Assembly (NCBI RefSeq): GCF_001722335.1
Contig: NZ_MIHA01000006.1
Span: 62,001-126,000 of the forward strand
Direction of reading: 5' to 3'
Source of the DNA: Mycolicibacterium flavescens
Lineage (GTDB): Bacteria; Actinomycetota; Actinomycetes; Mycobacteriales; Mycobacteriaceae
Length of the DNA: 64,000 nt
Below the pieces are notes generated by a model that searched no databases, was not told the DNA's origin, and saw only the letters and a list, made by a program, of their open reading frames with translations. Each line of letters opens with the position of its first letter. Position 1 is the first letter of the stretch. Shown in pieces: positions 25,991 through 36,564 of the stretch. Made by a program: the position numbers and the translations under genes.

Positions 25991-26875
25991 TCAGAGGTGG
26001 GCGCTGTCGTCGTTCAGGTCGTCGCGGTTCAGGCCCATCGGAGTGGCGGCGGGCAGGTCACCGCCGGCGACCACCCTGCGGGTGATCGGGGTGAGCGCCC
26101 GGAACAGCGCCTCCACCTCGGCGTCGTCGAGCGCGTCGAGCACGCCGAGCGCCAACCGGTCGGTGTGGTCCTCGATGCGCTGCTTGAGCTCGCGGCCGGC
26201 GTCGGTCAGCTCATCGCCGTCGAGCAGACCCCGCGCTGCGAGCCGGTCGCGGTAGAACTGCCACTGCTCGTCGTCGTAGTCGCGGCTGCGCATGATCATC
26301 TCGCGCGGCGCCCGGCCCGCGGCGGCGTGCAGCACATTGCTCTCGCGGCCGGCGACGCCTTCGGCGACGAGCACCGCGATGTGCCCGTCGCCGCGTTGTT
26401 CACGCAGCAGCGTGGTCGCGTGCCACAACTTGGCCAGCGGTTCGTCGGGCCACGGCAACGCCGCGTTGGCCGCGAACAGCGGGCGCCCGTCCAACGGCGC
26501 GGCCGCGGCGGCCTTGGCGGCCAGGTCCGCGGCGGTGCGCACGTCATCGTCATCGTCGTCGACGCCGTAGCGACGCAGCGCCGCGACCGCCGACTCCTGG
26601 CGCGCGGCCAACGCCTCGGCCGGCGGTGCGACGTCCCACGCCGCGGGCAGCGCCTTGGCGACGCGGTGCGGCGCGAAGTTGTAGAACGCCGCGGTCACCA
26701 CTTCCGGCGCCACCACGCCGAACGGCGCCGAGCGCGCCGCGAAGTAGCCCATCCAGAAGCCCTTGTAGCCCAACGCGTCGAGCGCTGCGCGGGCCTCGGG
26801 AGCAAAGTAGGTGACGGCGTGCACGGGTTCGAGTCGATCGAAGAAGCGGCGCGCCAGCGTCGGTTGCCTGTCCAC
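25991..26875 (-). CDS. SCO6745-family protein, helix-turn-helix-like C-terminus
   Basis: 294-residue actinobacterial protein of unknown function, assigned from memory to the SCO6745 family. Characteristic blocks are VTYFAPEARAALDALGYKGFWMGYFAARSAP near the N-terminus, FAPHRVAKALPAAW, and a MarR-like helix set EQWQFYRDRLAARGLLDGDELTDAGRELK, which resembles a winged-helix recognition region. DDDDDD at residues 106-111 is acidic. Possibly a regulator or cofactor-binding protein; no substrate is known. GTG at 26875. Neighbours do not suggest a role. Confidence 0.7.
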   Translation of the reverse strand: MDRQPTLARRFFDRLEPVHAVTYFAPEARAALDALGYKGFWMGYFAARSAPFGVVAPEVVTAAFYNFAPHRVAKALPAAWDVAPPAEALAARQESAVAALRRYGVDDDDDDVRTAADLAAKAAAAAPLDGRPLFAANAALPWPDEPLAKLWHATTLLREQRGDGHIAVLVAEGVAGRESNVLHAAAGRAPREMIMRSRDYDDEQWQFYRDRLAARGLLDGDELTDAGRELKQRIEDHTDRLALGVLDALDDAEVEALFRALTPITRRVVAGGDLPAATPMGLNRDDLNDDSAHL

Positions 26876-26929
26876 GTCCGCAGTTAACCATCGTGGGCGA
26901 CGGTCGATTCCGCGGGACCCGGTGAAACG

Positions 26930-27634
26930 CTAGAGCTCCTCGGAGACAGCCAGACTCGCCTCGTCGATGATCGCGCGCATCGCCTGCTCGGCGGCGGCCT
27001 CGTCGCGCATCCTGATCGCCCGCGCCACCTGATCGTGTAGGTCGACGGCGGCGGGATTCGGCGTCGTCGGCATCATCCCGTGATGGGTGCGCCCGGCCAG
27101 CACTTCAGCGACCACACCGTCGAGCGCGCGGAACATCTCGTTGCCGCTGGCCTCCAGCAGGGTGCGGTGAAACAGCTTGTCCGCCTCCAGGTATGCCTCC
27201 AGGTCGCCGGCCCGCCCGTGTACCACCATGTCCGAGACGGCGGCGGCCATCAGCCGGCACTGGTCCGGGTCGGCGCGGCGCGCCGCCAACGCCGCGGCGG
27301 CCGGTTCGAACCCGCGCCGCAACTCCGACAGCGACAGCAGCTGCGCGGCGCGGTCGGCGGAGTCCAGCCGCCAGCGGATCAGCAGCGGGTCGAACACGTT
27401 CCACTTGTGCGCAGGCTGCACCGTGATTCCGACCCGGCGCCGCGATTCGACCATGCCCATCGACTCGAGCACCCGCACCGCCTCACGTACGACGCTGCGC
27501 GACAAACCGTGCTGTGCGCTCACCGCGTCCAGGGTCAGCACATCGCCGGCCGCGTATTCGCCGGAGACGATCGCGGTCCCCAGCGCGGCAAGCAGACTGC
27601 CGTGCAGTGCACCGACATTCGGCCCAGACACCAC
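26930..27634 (-). CDS. GntR/FadR-type transcription regulator (gluconate)
   Basis: 234-residue FadR-subfamily regulator. N-terminal winged helix: GTAIVSGEYAAGDVLTLDAVSAQHGLSRSVVREAVRVLESMGMVESRRRVGITVQ. C-terminal all-helix FCD effector domain with possible metal/ligand histidines in DKLFHRTLLEASGNEMF and VDLHDQVARAI. It is divergent from gntK and gntP across a 123-base gap, so it probably represses those genes and is released by gluconate or its phosphate (inference). GTG at 27634, with a second GTG next; either can serve. Confidence 0.88.
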   Translation of the reverse strand: MVSGPNVGALHGSLLAALGTAIVSGEYAAGDVLTLDAVSAQHGLSRSVVREAVRVLESMGMVESRRRVGITVQPAHKWNVFDPLLIRWRLDSADRAAQLLSLSELRRGFEPAAAALAARRADPDQCRLMAAAVSDMVVHGRAGDLEAYLEADKLFHRTLLEASGNEMFRALDGVVAEVLAGRTHHGMMPTTPNPAAVDLHDQVARAIRMRDEAAAEQAMRAIIDEASLAVSEEL

Positions 27635-27670
27635 GCATACATCCTGTCATAGCTTTGCTGACGCGGATAT

Positions 27671-27721
27671 AAACAGATGATTTCGTGATGCTGTTGCAAT
27701 CGTATGCCTTTTGCGGCATGC
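27671..27721. promoter_or_regulatory. Candidate operators between gntR-type gene and gntK
   Basis: Two inverted repeats sit in the shared gap: AACAG (27672-27676) with CTGTT (27691-27695), and ATGCC-N6-GGCAT (27704-27719), extended by one G-C pair beyond a mismatch to 27702-27721. Either could bind the divergently encoded regulator. Arm lengths are short and neither matches the FadR consensus closely, so this is tentative. Confidence 0.3.
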
Positions 27722-27757
27722 TGTGTGACGCCAAACACAACTGGGTAGGCGGTGGAA

Positions 27758-28264
27758 ATGGCGTCACCAATCGTCGTGATGGGCGTGTCGGGATCAGGAA
27801 AATCGACCGTCGGGGCGGCGCTGGCGCAGCGGCTGCGCGTGCCGTTCGCCGACGCCGACGACTTCCACCCACCGGCCAACATCGCCAAGATGACCGCGGG
27901 CGAGGCCCTCGACGACGACGACCGCTATCCGTGGCTGGAAGCGATCGGGGAGTGGCTGGCCGAGCGCTGCACCACCGGCGGGGTGATGAGTTGCTCCGCG
28001 CTCAAACGCAAGTACCGCGACCAACTGCGCCGGCACTGCCCCGAGGTCGAGCTTCTTCATCTGCGCGGCACGCCGGAGGTCATCGGCCGGCGCCAGGCCA
28101 GCCGCCCTGGCCACTTCATGCCTTCGTCGCTGCTGAAGTCGCAGTTCGAAACCCTCGAACCGCTCGAAGCCGACGAGCGCGGTGTCGACATCGACGTCGA
28201 CCAGAGCATCGACGGGATCATCGACACCTACGTCGCCGCCACCGGCGGCGACCAGGAGTCCTGA
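27758..28264 (+). CDS. gntK: Gluconokinase
   Basis: 168-residue kinase making 6-phosphogluconate for the pentose phosphate pathway. P-loop GVSGSGKST at residues 9-17, substrate motif FADADDFHPPANIAKM, and the adenine/lid region SRPGHFMPSSLLKSQFETLEPL with the basic pair ALKRKYRD. Length matches E. coli GntK/IdnK. ATG at 27758 is used; GTG at 27752 two codons upstream is possible. The upstream GNGG-rich stretch gives a weak ribosome site. Followed by the permease 67 bases later; the two are presumably co-transcribed. Confidence 0.92.
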   Translation: MASPIVVMGVSGSGKSTVGAALAQRLRVPFADADDFHPPANIAKMTAGEALDDDDRYPWLEAIGEWLAERCTTGGVMSCSALKRKYRDQLRRHCPEVELLHLRGTPEVIGRRQASRPGHFMPSSLLKSQFETLEPLEADERGVDIDVDQSIDGIIDTYVAATGGDQES

Positions 28265-28331
28265 GCACCCCCAACGACGTTCACCAGCAACTCTTTTCGA
28301 CCGCACCAGTCCCACAGACCCCGGAGGACTC

Positions 28332-29747
<1,416 letters not shown>

Positions 29748-29750
29748 AAT

Positions 29751-30224
29751 TCAGCCCTTGACGACCTGGGTGCCGCCGGCCAGCTGATCGTGCTTGCCCT
29801 GCTTGGTCGGGCTGCCGCTGATCGTCACCGCGATGACGACGATCGCGATGAAGCCGAGCAGACCGCCCACGAACGGGATGACCGGCAGCACCGTCCAGGA
29901 GTTGCGGATCGCCGACTGGGCCGCGGTCGGCTTCGGCGCACCGCCCGGGCCGAGGACCCGCAGCCCCAGCAGCTTCTTACCCAGCGTCGACCCGGTCGTG
30001 GTCTCGAAGGCGAAGAAGTACACGAACATCAGCACACCGGTGAACACGCCGGTCACCAGGATGCTCGACTCGTTGTCGGTGAACATCGCCAGCAGCCAGC
30101 TGACGATGCCGACGATGATCCCGTCGATGAACCGGGCGAGCCACCGCAGCAGCAATCCGCCGGGACGGCCCGCAGGGGGCGCGCCGTAGGGTCCGGGCTG
30201 GTATTCGAATTCGGGGCTAGTCAC
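29751..30224 (-). CDS. RDD family membrane protein
   Basis: 157 residues. Hydrophilic Pro/Gly-rich N-terminus (VTSPEFEYQPGPYGAPPAG), then RWLARFIDGIIVGIVSWLL (first RDD helix with R-x-x-D), VFTGVLMFVYFFAFETTTGSTLGKKLLGLRVL (second helix and cytosolic Lys motif) and a third helix GGLLGFIAIVVIAVTISGS. Role unknown; some RDD proteins are ion or Na+/H+ antiporters. GTG at 30224 chosen; TTG at 30233 is upstream. Converges on gntP with three bases between. Confidence 0.85.
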   Translation of the reverse strand: MTSPEFEYQPGPYGAPPAGRPGGLLLRWLARFIDGIIVGIVSWLLAMFTDNESSILVTGVFTGVLMFVYFFAFETTTGSTLGKKLLGLRVLGPGGAPKPTAAQSAIRNSWTVLPVIPFVGGLLGFIAIVVIAVTISGSPTKQGKHDQLAGGTQVVKG

Positions 30225-30277
30225 GGCCGCCAATCTACCGCCGATCCCGTCGCCCCCGGGCCGCTTCGATGAGGCGA

Positions 30278-31252
30278 TCAGCGCAGTTTGCGCTGCTGCC
30301 GCTTGGCTTCCTTACGGGCCTGCTTGGCCTGCTTGCGGGACTTCTCGGCGAGTTCCTGCGCGCGACCGCGAGCGGTCTCGGCGAGTTCCGGTGCACGGTC
30401 GCGGGCCACGTCGGCCCACTCCGAACCGCGTTCGCGCGCAACGTCGGCGAGCACCGCGCTGCGCTTGCGGGCGACGTCGGCCAACTCGGGTCCGCGTTCG
30501 CGGGCGACGTCGGCGAGTTCGGTGCCGCGCTTGCGCGCCCGGTCGGCGATCTCCGGTCCGCGTTCGCGGGCCACGTCGGCGAGTTCGGCGCCACGCTTGC
30601 GGGCCAGTTCCGCGAACTCGGGTCCGCGTTCGCGCGCGACCTCGGCGAGCTCGGTGCCCCGTTCGAGCGCGACGTGGGCGATCTCGCGACCGCGTTCGGC
30701 GCCGACCTGCAGTCCGTGGCTGACCTTGTCGGCCAGCGCGCTGTCGCCGAGCGCCCCGCCCGCCGCCGCTCCGGCCGGCAGTGCCGACGTGACCGCCTCG
30801 GAAACCTTGTGCGCCGTCTGACGACCGCGCCAGCCCAGCGATGGTTTGCCCTCGGTGTCCACCGCGGCGATGATCAGCCCGCCGATGAGGCTGACGTCGG
30901 TGATGAACGCACGCCGCTCCTCAGCCTTACGCGCAGGGTCGGTCTCGTTCCAGAAGGTGTGCCCGCCAAGGCTGCCCGGGACGACGCTGACCGCCAGCGC
31001 TGCCGATGCCAGCCGCGGAAGTTTGCCGCTGGCCAGGAGCAGGCCACCGCCGATCTGCACGGCGGCGGTCACCTTGGCGACCGTCTCGGCGTTGGCGGGC
31101 ACGTTGGTGCCGACCGGGTCGGGCAGCTTGCTCAGCCCCTCCAGGGTGGGACGGGCGGCGTCGGCCGCCGGCTTGGGACTGCGGAGCGCTTCGACCCCCC
31201 GGGCGATGAAGGCAGCTGACAGCATCGGGCGCGCGATACGACGGATCAACAT
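30278..31252 (-). CDS. DoxX-family membrane protein with 11-residue repeat tail
   Basis: 324 residues. Residues 1-135 resemble DoxX: ARPMLSAAFIARGVEALR, ETVAKVTAAVQIGGGLLLASG, LASAALAVSVVPGSLGGH and ITDVSLIGGLIIAAVDTEG, about four helices. Residues 183-303 are eleven tandem 11-residue units with the consensus VARERGPELAD, charged and alanine-rich, followed by a Lys/Arg/Gln-rich end (KQAKQARKEAKRQQRKLR). Hendecad repeats form amphipathic helices or right-handed coiled coils, so the tail could bind the membrane surface, protein partners or nucleic acid. ATG at 31252. I know of no standard name for this architecture. Confidence 0.8.
   Translation of the reverse strand: MLIRRIARPMLSAAFIARGVEALRSPKPAADAARPTLEGLSKLPDPVGTNVPANAETVAKVTAAVQIGGGLLLASGKLPRLASAALAVSVVPGSLGGHTFWNETDPARKAEERRAFITDVSLIGGLIIAAVDTEGKPSLGWRGRQTAHKVSEAVTSALPAGAAAGGALGDSALADKVSHGLQVGAERGREIAHVALERGTELAEVARERGPEFAELARKRGAELADVARERGPEIADRARKRGTELADVARERGPELADVARKRSAVLADVARERGSEWADVARDRAPELAETARGRAQELAEKSRKQAKQARKEAKRQQRKLR
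30344..30706 (-). repeat. Eleven 33-bp tandem units coding the hendecad tail
   Basis: 363 bases coding residues 183-303 of the DoxX protein: eleven in-frame units whose products read like VARERGPELAD or VARKRGTELAD. Alternate units carry ERG and KRG, so a 66-base higher-order period is present in the middle units. Unit count probably varies between strains. Confidence 0.8.
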
Positions 31253-31288
31253 GGGCCATGTGTTCCCGGACCGCAGCTGTCACAAACG

Positions 31289-31789
31289 TCAATGCGCATC
31301 GCGCATGCGCCCGCGCAGCGGCAACACGAACCAGAACAGCCCCAGCGTCGTCAGGCTGACAGCTCCCGCGATCCACGCCGCGGGCCGGTTGCCGACGGCG
31401 TCGAAGATGATCGTGGCGACTCCGGCAAGGGCGACGCCGAGCAACAGCAGGCCGATGATCGCGTACCGGTGTCCGCTGGCCACCAGCGTCTTCATCCGCC
31501 GCCGACGGAACAGTAGTCGGTGCATGCTCACCGGGGCGATCAGCAAGATCGTGGCGCCGATCGAGCAGACCACGGTGGACAGGTACACCATGCGCATCGT
31601 GGTGTCGAGGTCGTCGAAATGATCCGAGAACGGCAGGATCAACAGAAAGCCGGTCAGCAGCTGAACACCGGTCTGCGCGACCCGCAGTTCCTGCAGCAAA
31701 TTCGACCAATTCCGGTCCAGCCGTTGTAGTTCGGTCTCGCCGCGGCCGTCGTCCCAGTACGCACTCGCCTCGGGGTCCTCGTTTTGCAC
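31289..31789 (-). CDS. DUF6328-type small membrane protein
   Basis: 166-residue protein. Family-like core RNWSNLLQELRVAQTGVQLLTGFLLILPF leads into helices YLSTVVCSIGATILLIAPVSMHRLLFRRR, YAIIGLLLLGVALAGVATIIF and AWIAGAVSLTTLGLFWFVLPLRG, about four in all. The N-terminus is acidic (NEDPEASAYWDD). No function known. GTG at 31789; the frame is open to 33004, but that is antisense to the kinase gene. Confidence 0.75.
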   Translation of the reverse strand: MQNEDPEASAYWDDGRGETELQRLDRNWSNLLQELRVAQTGVQLLTGFLLILPFSDHFDDLDTTMRMVYLSTVVCSIGATILLIAPVSMHRLLFRRRRMKTLVASGHRYAIIGLLLLGVALAGVATIIFDAVGNRPAAWIAGAVSLTTLGLFWFVLPLRGRMRDAH

Positions 31790-31882
31790 ACCTGATTCTC
31801 GCAGTCGCGGCGGTGCGCCACCGTCGAAAGTGCATAGTCGCCGAGCAGCCCCGGTGGGCGGCAGCGTAGTAGCTTCGCAGGC

Positions 31883-33280
31883 GTGACTCTCGTTGCGGGC
31901 ATCGACTCCTCCACCCAGTCCTGCAAGGTGCTGATCTGCGATGCGGACACCGGTGCGGTTGTGCGCTCCGGATCGGCCCCGCATCCGGACGGGACCGAAG
32001 TCGACCCGCAGCAGTGGTGGGTGGCGCTCGAGTCGGCGGTGTCGGCTGCCGGCGGCCTCGACGACGTCGCCGCGGTCTCGGTGGGCGCCCAGCAGCACGG
32101 CATGGTGTGTCTGGGCGACGACGGCCGGGTGGTGCGGGAGGCCTTGCTGTGGAACGACACCCGCTCGAGCGCGGCCGCCGTGCAGTTGCTCGACGAACTC
32201 GGCGGTCGGAGGCAGTGGGCCGAGCGCATCGGGGTGGTGCCGGTCGCGTCGATCACCGCGACCAAGCTGCGCTGGCTCACCGACCACGAACCGGCTCACG
32301 CCGACGCGACGGCCGCGGTGTGCCTGCCCCACGACTGGCTGACCTGGCGCCTGAGCGGCTCCACCGACATCGACGATCTGCGCACCGATCGCAGCGACGC
32401 CAGCGGTACCGGCTACTTCTCCTCGGAGACAGGCGAATACGATCTCGAGCTGCTGGAGATGGCGATGCGCGGGCGACGTCCGCTCGTGCCGGCCGTGCTG
32501 GGACCGCGGGACCCGGCAGGACAGACCGTGCGGGGTGCGCGCCTGGGCGCCGGTGCGGGCGACAACGCGGCGGCCGCGCTGGGCCTGGGTGCCGATCAGG
32601 GCGACTGCGTGCTGTCGCTGGGGACCTCGGGCGTCGTCAGCGCGGTCGGCAACGTCGCACCTCGTGATCCGGAAGGTGTGGTGGCCGCATTCGCCGACGC
32701 GACCGGCCGGCAACTGCCGCTGGTGTGCACGCTCAACGGCGCCCCGGTCCTGGCCGCTGTCGCGCGGATGCTGGGCGTCGAGTTCGACGAGCTGGACCGC
32801 CTGGCACTGTCCGCCGATCCCGGCGCCGAAGGCCTGGTTCTGGTGCCGTATTTCGAGGGTGAGCGTTCGCCCAACCTGCCCGGTGCCGCCGGCGCCCTGC
32901 ACGGTGCGAACACCCGAAACCTGACACCGGCCAACGTCGCCCGCGCCGCGGTCGAGGGTCTGCTGAGTTCGATGGCGTACTGCGTCGAGAAGATCACCGC
33001 CCACGGCGTCGACGTGCGCGACGTCATCCTCACCGGCGGGGGCGCCCGCTCGGAGGCGGTGCGGCGGATCGCGCCCGCGCTGCTCGGGGTGACGGTTCGC
33101 GTGCCGACACCGGCCGAGTATGTCGCGCGGGGTGCCGCCCGTCAGGCGGCATGGGCGCTGTCAGAGCAGGATTCGCCGCCGCAGTGGACGCTCGAGGACG
33201 TACAGACCTACGGCGCGCAGCCGACGCCTGCGGTACTCGAGCAGTACCGCGCCGCTCAGCCGCTGACGCTGGGGCAGTAG
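31883..33280 (+). CDS. xylB: Xylulokinase (FGGY family)
   Basis: 465-residue sugar kinase. N-terminal phosphate site [15 protein letters not shown], substrate/hinge [12 protein letters not shown] and LLWNDTRS, catalytic aspartate in [14 protein letters not shown], and C-terminal ATP site [20 protein letters not shown] and WNDTR are XylB hallmarks. It phosphorylates D-xylulose, or a related ketose, to its 5-phosphate. GTG at 31883. Convergent with the LysR gene (one base between). In this region it may serve pentitols or pentoses whose oxidation products are ketopentoses. Confidence 0.88.
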   Translation: MTLVAGIDSSTQSCKVLICDADTGAVVRSGSAPHPDGTEVDPQQWWVALESAVSAAGGLDDVAAVSVGAQQHGMVCLGDDGRVVREALLWNDTRSSAAAVQLLDELGGRRQWAERIGVVPVASITATKLRWLTDHEPAHADATAAVCLPHDWLTWRLSGSTDIDDLRTDRSDASGTGYFSSETGEYDLELLEMAMRGRRPLVPAVLGPRDPAGQTVRGARLGAGAGDNAAAALGLGADQGDCVLSLGTSGVVSAVGNVAPRDPEGVVAAFADATGRQLPLVCTLNGAPVLAAVARMLGVEFDELDRLALSADPGAEGLVLVPYFEGERSPNLPGAAGALHGANTRNLTPANVARAAVEGLLSSMAYCVEKITAHGVDVRDVILTGGGARSEAVRRIAPALLGVTVRVPTPAEYVARGAARQAAWALSEQDSPPQWTLEDVQTYGAQPTPAVLEQYRAAQPLTLGQ

Positions 33281-33281
33281 C

Positions 33282-34211
33282 TCACCGCGCGGCCTCGGGT
33301 CGGGGCCATTCGGCGGGTGGCACGGGCGCACCCGGTGGTGGGCAGATCCGGTCGAGGATCGCCCGCAGCGGCGGCCAGACCGCGCGGCCGCGCCGGGTCA
33401 CGGCGTAGGCGGTAAGCACCGGTTGCGGATCGCGCAGCGGCAGCACCTTGACCCCGGCGCTGGTCGGTCGGCCCAGCGGCAACAGGCCGACGCCGTATCC
33501 CGCGGTGATCAGTTCCTCGACCAGGTCGAGGCTGTCGATCTCGTGTGCGATGCGCGGTGCGAACCCGGCCAGCGCCGCCAGCGTCCTGACCGCATCCTCG
33601 TCAGCGGTGTTGCGGGAGTTCACGATCCAGGTGTAGTCGGCGTACGACGCGAAATCGGCGGGACCGTCGGGGAAGGTGTGGGGTACCCCGAGCCCCCAGG
33701 TGATCGACCACAGCGGCACCGTCTCCAGCAGCGGTCCCGGCGATGCGGGCGCCAGGTTGTAGTCGTAGGTCAGCGCCAGATCCAGGCGGTCGTCGTTGAG
33801 CAGCGCGAACGCCTCGAGCGGTTCGTACTCGCTGATGATCAACTCGACCCCCGGATGGGTTTCGGCCAGTTCGGCCACCGTCGGCAACAGCGAAACCCGG
33901 ATGCCGGTGGCGAAGCCGCCGACCCGCACCACACCGGCGGGTTCGGCGTCGGGATCGAGGTCCAGCCGGGCGCTGTCGATCGCGGCCAGGATCGTCACTG
34001 CGTGGTCGGCCAGCCGCCGGCCGGCCGGTGTCAGCCGCACCCGGCGGCCTTCGGGTTCGATGAGTTGCGCACCGGTTTCCTTTGCCAGCGCCGCGATTTG
34101 CTGCGACACCGTGGACGTGGTCAGCCCGTAGGTCTCGGCGACCGCGCGCATGGACCCCAGCCGCGACAGTGCGAGCAGAAGTTGGAGGCGCCGGGTGTCC
34201 ACACGCCCCAT
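33282..34211 (-). CDS. LysR-family transcription regulator
   Basis: 309 residues. Winged HTH at the N-terminus: LLLALSRLGSMRAVAETYGLTTSTVSQQIAALAKETGAQL. Effector-binding domain from about residue 90, with VRVGGFATGIRVSLLPTVAELAE and ELIISEYEPLEAFALLNDDRLDLALTYDY, then GYGVGLLP. It lies divergently 75 bases from the FGGY kinase at 34287 and converges on xylB, so its likely targets are the former and perhaps itself. ATG at 34211. No inducer can be read from sequence. Confidence 0.9.
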   Translation of the reverse strand: MGRVDTRRLQLLLALSRLGSMRAVAETYGLTTSTVSQQIAALAKETGAQLIEPEGRRVRLTPAGRRLADHAVTILAAIDSARLDLDPDAEPAGVVRVGGFATGIRVSLLPTVAELAETHPGVELIISEYEPLEAFALLNDDRLDLALTYDYNLAPASPGPLLETVPLWSITWGLGVPHTFPDGPADFASYADYTWIVNSRNTADEDAVRTLAALAGFAPRIAHEIDSLDLVEELITAGYGVGLLPLGRPTSAGVKVLPLRDPQPVLTAYAVTRRGRAVWPPLRAILDRICPPPGAPVPPAEWPRPEAAR

Positions 34212-34286
34212 TGTTCATGGTTTCGCGACGGTACCGGACAGTCGATGCGGGTCTTGGGCGCCGGGGTCTGACGTAGGGTCTATCGC

Positions 34287-35768
34287 GTGCAGCTGCTGCT
34301 CGGGATCGACATGGGGACGGGAAGCACGAAGGGTGTTCTCGTCGACACCTCGGGAGCGGTGCTTGCTTCCGAGACGATTCCGCACTCGATGGATCTGCCG
34401 AGGCCGGGCTGGGCCGAGGTCGACGCCGAGGCGGTGTGGTGGCACGAGGTCTGTGCCATCAGCCGCGCGCTGATGGCACAGATGCCCAGCGGGAGCGTCC
34501 TCGGCGCGATGTGCGTCAGCGGTGTGGGCCCCTGCCTGGTGCTGTGCGACGAGGATCTGCGGCCGCTGCGGCCGGCCATCCTGTACGGCGTGGACACCCG
34601 CGCCACCGCCGAGATCGATTCACTGACAGCCGAGTTCGGCGAGCAGAACATCATGGACCAGGCGGGCACACTGCTGTCGAGCCAGGCGGTCGGGCCCAAA
34701 CTGGAGTGGGTGCGCCGGCACGAGCCCGAGGTGTTCGAACGCGCCAGGGGATGGTACGGGTCCAACTCCTACATCGCCGCGAAGCTGACCGGCGAATACG
34801 TGATGGACCACCACACCGCGAGCCAGTGTGACCCGATGTACGTCACGCGGGATTTCGACTGGAATCACCAGTGGGCCCACCGCCTGTGCGGGCACCTCCC
34901 GTTGCCGCGGTTGGTGTGGCCCAGTGAGGTGGTGGGCACGGTGAGCGCCGTGGCCGCCGAGGCGACGGGTGTTCCTGCCGGTACACCGCTGGCGGCCGGC
35001 GCGGTCGACGCCTATTCCGAGGCGTTCTCGGTCGGTGTGCGGTCGCCGGGGGACCGGATGCTGATGTACGGCTCGACGATGTTTCTGGTGCAGGTCATCG
35101 ACGAGTACTACAGCGATCCGGCGCTGTGGGTCACCGCGGGCGTGGATCGCGGCACGCTGGCGTTGGCCGCGGGCACGTCGACGGCGGGCAGCCTGATCGG
35201 CTGGCTGCAGACGGTGACCGGCGGTGCGTCGTTCGACGAACTGATGGCCGAAGCGCAGCAGGTGCCGCCGGGCAGCGAAGGGCTGCTGGTGTTGCCGTAC
35301 CTGGCGGGTGAGCGCACCCCGGTGTTCGATCCGCGGGCCAGGGGCGTCGTCGCGGGGCTGACCCTGCGGCACGGCCGGGGCCACCTGTTCCGGGCTGCCT
35401 ACGAAGGCATTTCGTTCGGAATCCGCCAGATTCTCGAGCGGTTCGACGATGCGCACGTCGATGCCCGCACCGTCGCGGTGGGCGGTGGGCTCCGCAGCCC
35501 GATCTGGGCCCAGGCCGTCAGCGACATCACCGGGCGCTCGCAGCTGGTGCCGGAACAGGCCATCGGCGCCAGCTACGGCGACGCGCTGCTCGCCGGTATC
35601 GGTGCGGGGTTGGTGCCACCCGAGACCGATTGGGCCAGAATCGCGCGTGAGATCACGCCCGATCCGGGGAACCGGCGACTCTACGACGAGCTCTACGAGG
35701 TGTGGCGTGAGCTGTATCCCGCCACCAGGGACCAGGTGCACCGCCTGACGGCCATGGACCCGTCCTGA
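34287..35768 (+). CDS. FGGY-family carbohydrate kinase
   Basis: 493-residue sugar kinase. Phosphate loop GIDMGTGSTKGVLVDTSG, early hinge PGWAEVDAEAVWWHE, substrate region ILYGVDTRA, catalytic Asp in AAGAVDAYSEAFSVG, ATP-site glycines VAVGGGLRSPIWAQ. It differs from XylB in lacking QQHG. Related FGGY clades act on ketopentoses, tetruloses and polyols, so erythritol, erythrulose or ribulose is possible; I cannot decide. GTG at 34287. Starts divergently from the LysR gene and converges on the SDR gene with four bases between. Confidence 0.85.
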   Translation: MQLLLGIDMGTGSTKGVLVDTSGAVLASETIPHSMDLPRPGWAEVDAEAVWWHEVCAISRALMAQMPSGSVLGAMCVSGVGPCLVLCDEDLRPLRPAILYGVDTRATAEIDSLTAEFGEQNIMDQAGTLLSSQAVGPKLEWVRRHEPEVFERARGWYGSNSYIAAKLTGEYVMDHHTASQCDPMYVTRDFDWNHQWAHRLCGHLPLPRLVWPSEVVGTVSAVAAEATGVPAGTPLAAGAVDAYSEAFSVGVRSPGDRMLMYGSTMFLVQVIDEYYSDPALWVTAGVDRGTLALAAGTSTAGSLIGWLQTVTGGASFDELMAEAQQVPPGSEGLLVLPYLAGERTPVFDPRARGVVAGLTLRHGRGHLFRAAYEGISFGIRQILERFDDAHVDARTVAVGGGLRSPIWAQAVSDITGRSQLVPEQAIGASYGDALLAGIGAGLVPPETDWARIAREITPDPGNRRLYDELYEVWRELYPATRDQVHRLTAMDPS

Positions 35769-35772
35769 GTGG

Positions 35773-36564
35773 TCATCCCATCGTGTAGCCGCCGTCGACG
35801 GCGATGTCGACGCCGTTGACCATGCTTGCCATATCGCTGGCCAGCCACACCACGGCGTCGGACACCTCGTGGGGAACAGCGAAGCGGCCCAGCGGTATTC
35901 GCGCCAGCATGGGAGCGGCCTTGGCTTCCTCGCCCCAGACCCGCTGACCCATCTCGGTCAGCACCACCGTCGGGCAGACCGAGTTCGCGCGCACGCCGTG
36001 CGGGCCCAGCTCGCGGGCCAGCACCTTGGTCGCCATCACCAGGCCGGCTTTGGACGCGCAGTAGGCGTAGTGGTCGGGCAGTGGCGCCAGCGCGGCCGCC
36101 GAGGCCACCGTGATGATCGACCCACCGGTGCCCGCTTCGACCATCGACGCGCCGACTGCGGATGCCAGCAGGGCCGGCGCCCTCAGGTTCACCGCGAGCG
36201 TGGCGTCGAACTGTGCCGGGTCGGTCTCGGTCGCCGGTTGCGGATACGACACGCCGGCGTTGTTGACCAGCACGTCGAGCCCGCCGAATGCGTCCACCGC
36301 CGCGTCGGCCAGCCTCGCGGGCCCTGCGCTGTCGGCCAGATCGACTGCGAGGGTTCTGATCTCGATGTTGTACTGATCGGTCAGGGCGGTGCGTGCGGAG
36401 CGCAGTTCGGCTTCGTCGCGTCCGCTGAGCACGAGGCTGGCCCCCGCTGAGGCGAACGCCCGGGCGATGTCGGCGCCGATGCCCTTGGTGGCGCCGGTGA
36501 TCAGTGCCCGTTTTCCGTCGAGCCGCAGTGCTCCGGCGTATCGGGGTGCGGTCACCGTCGTCAT
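35773..36564 (-). CDS. SDR-family polyol/sugar dehydrogenase (copy A)
   Basis: 263 residues, NAD(P)-dependent. Cofactor glycines ALITGATKGIGADIARAF, NNAG motif VLVNNAGVSYPQP, catalytic YxxxK in YAYCASKAGL, C-terminal VDGGYTMG. The segment VCPTVVLTEMGQRVW closely matches the SDR at 50308 (ISPTVVLTELGRKAW); both resemble L-xylulose reductase/D-threitol dehydrogenase-type SDRs. Start ATG overlaps the SorC stop (ATGA), so it is read with that regulator and probably oxidises a polyol of the neighbouring pathway. Confidence 0.85.
   Translation of the reverse strand: MTTVTAPRYAGALRLDGKRALITGATKGIGADIARAFASAGASLVLSGRDEAELRSARTALTDQYNIEIRTLAVDLADSAGPARLADAAVDAFGGLDVLVNNAGVSYPQPATETDPAQFDATLAVNLRAPALLASAVGASMVEAGTGGSIITVASAAALAPLPDHYAYCASKAGLVMATKVLARELGPHGVRANSVCPTVVLTEMGQRVWGEEAKAAPMLARIPLGRFAVPHEVSDAVVWLASDMASMVNGVDIAVDGGYTMG

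Noticed and set aside
30344..30706. CRISPR array
   Set aside because: The repeats are in frame, contiguous 33-base units without spacers and code for protein repeats.
31790..33004. N-terminal extension of the DUF6328 frame
   Set aside because: Antisense to the xylulokinase gene; only the part below 31789 looks like a membrane protein.
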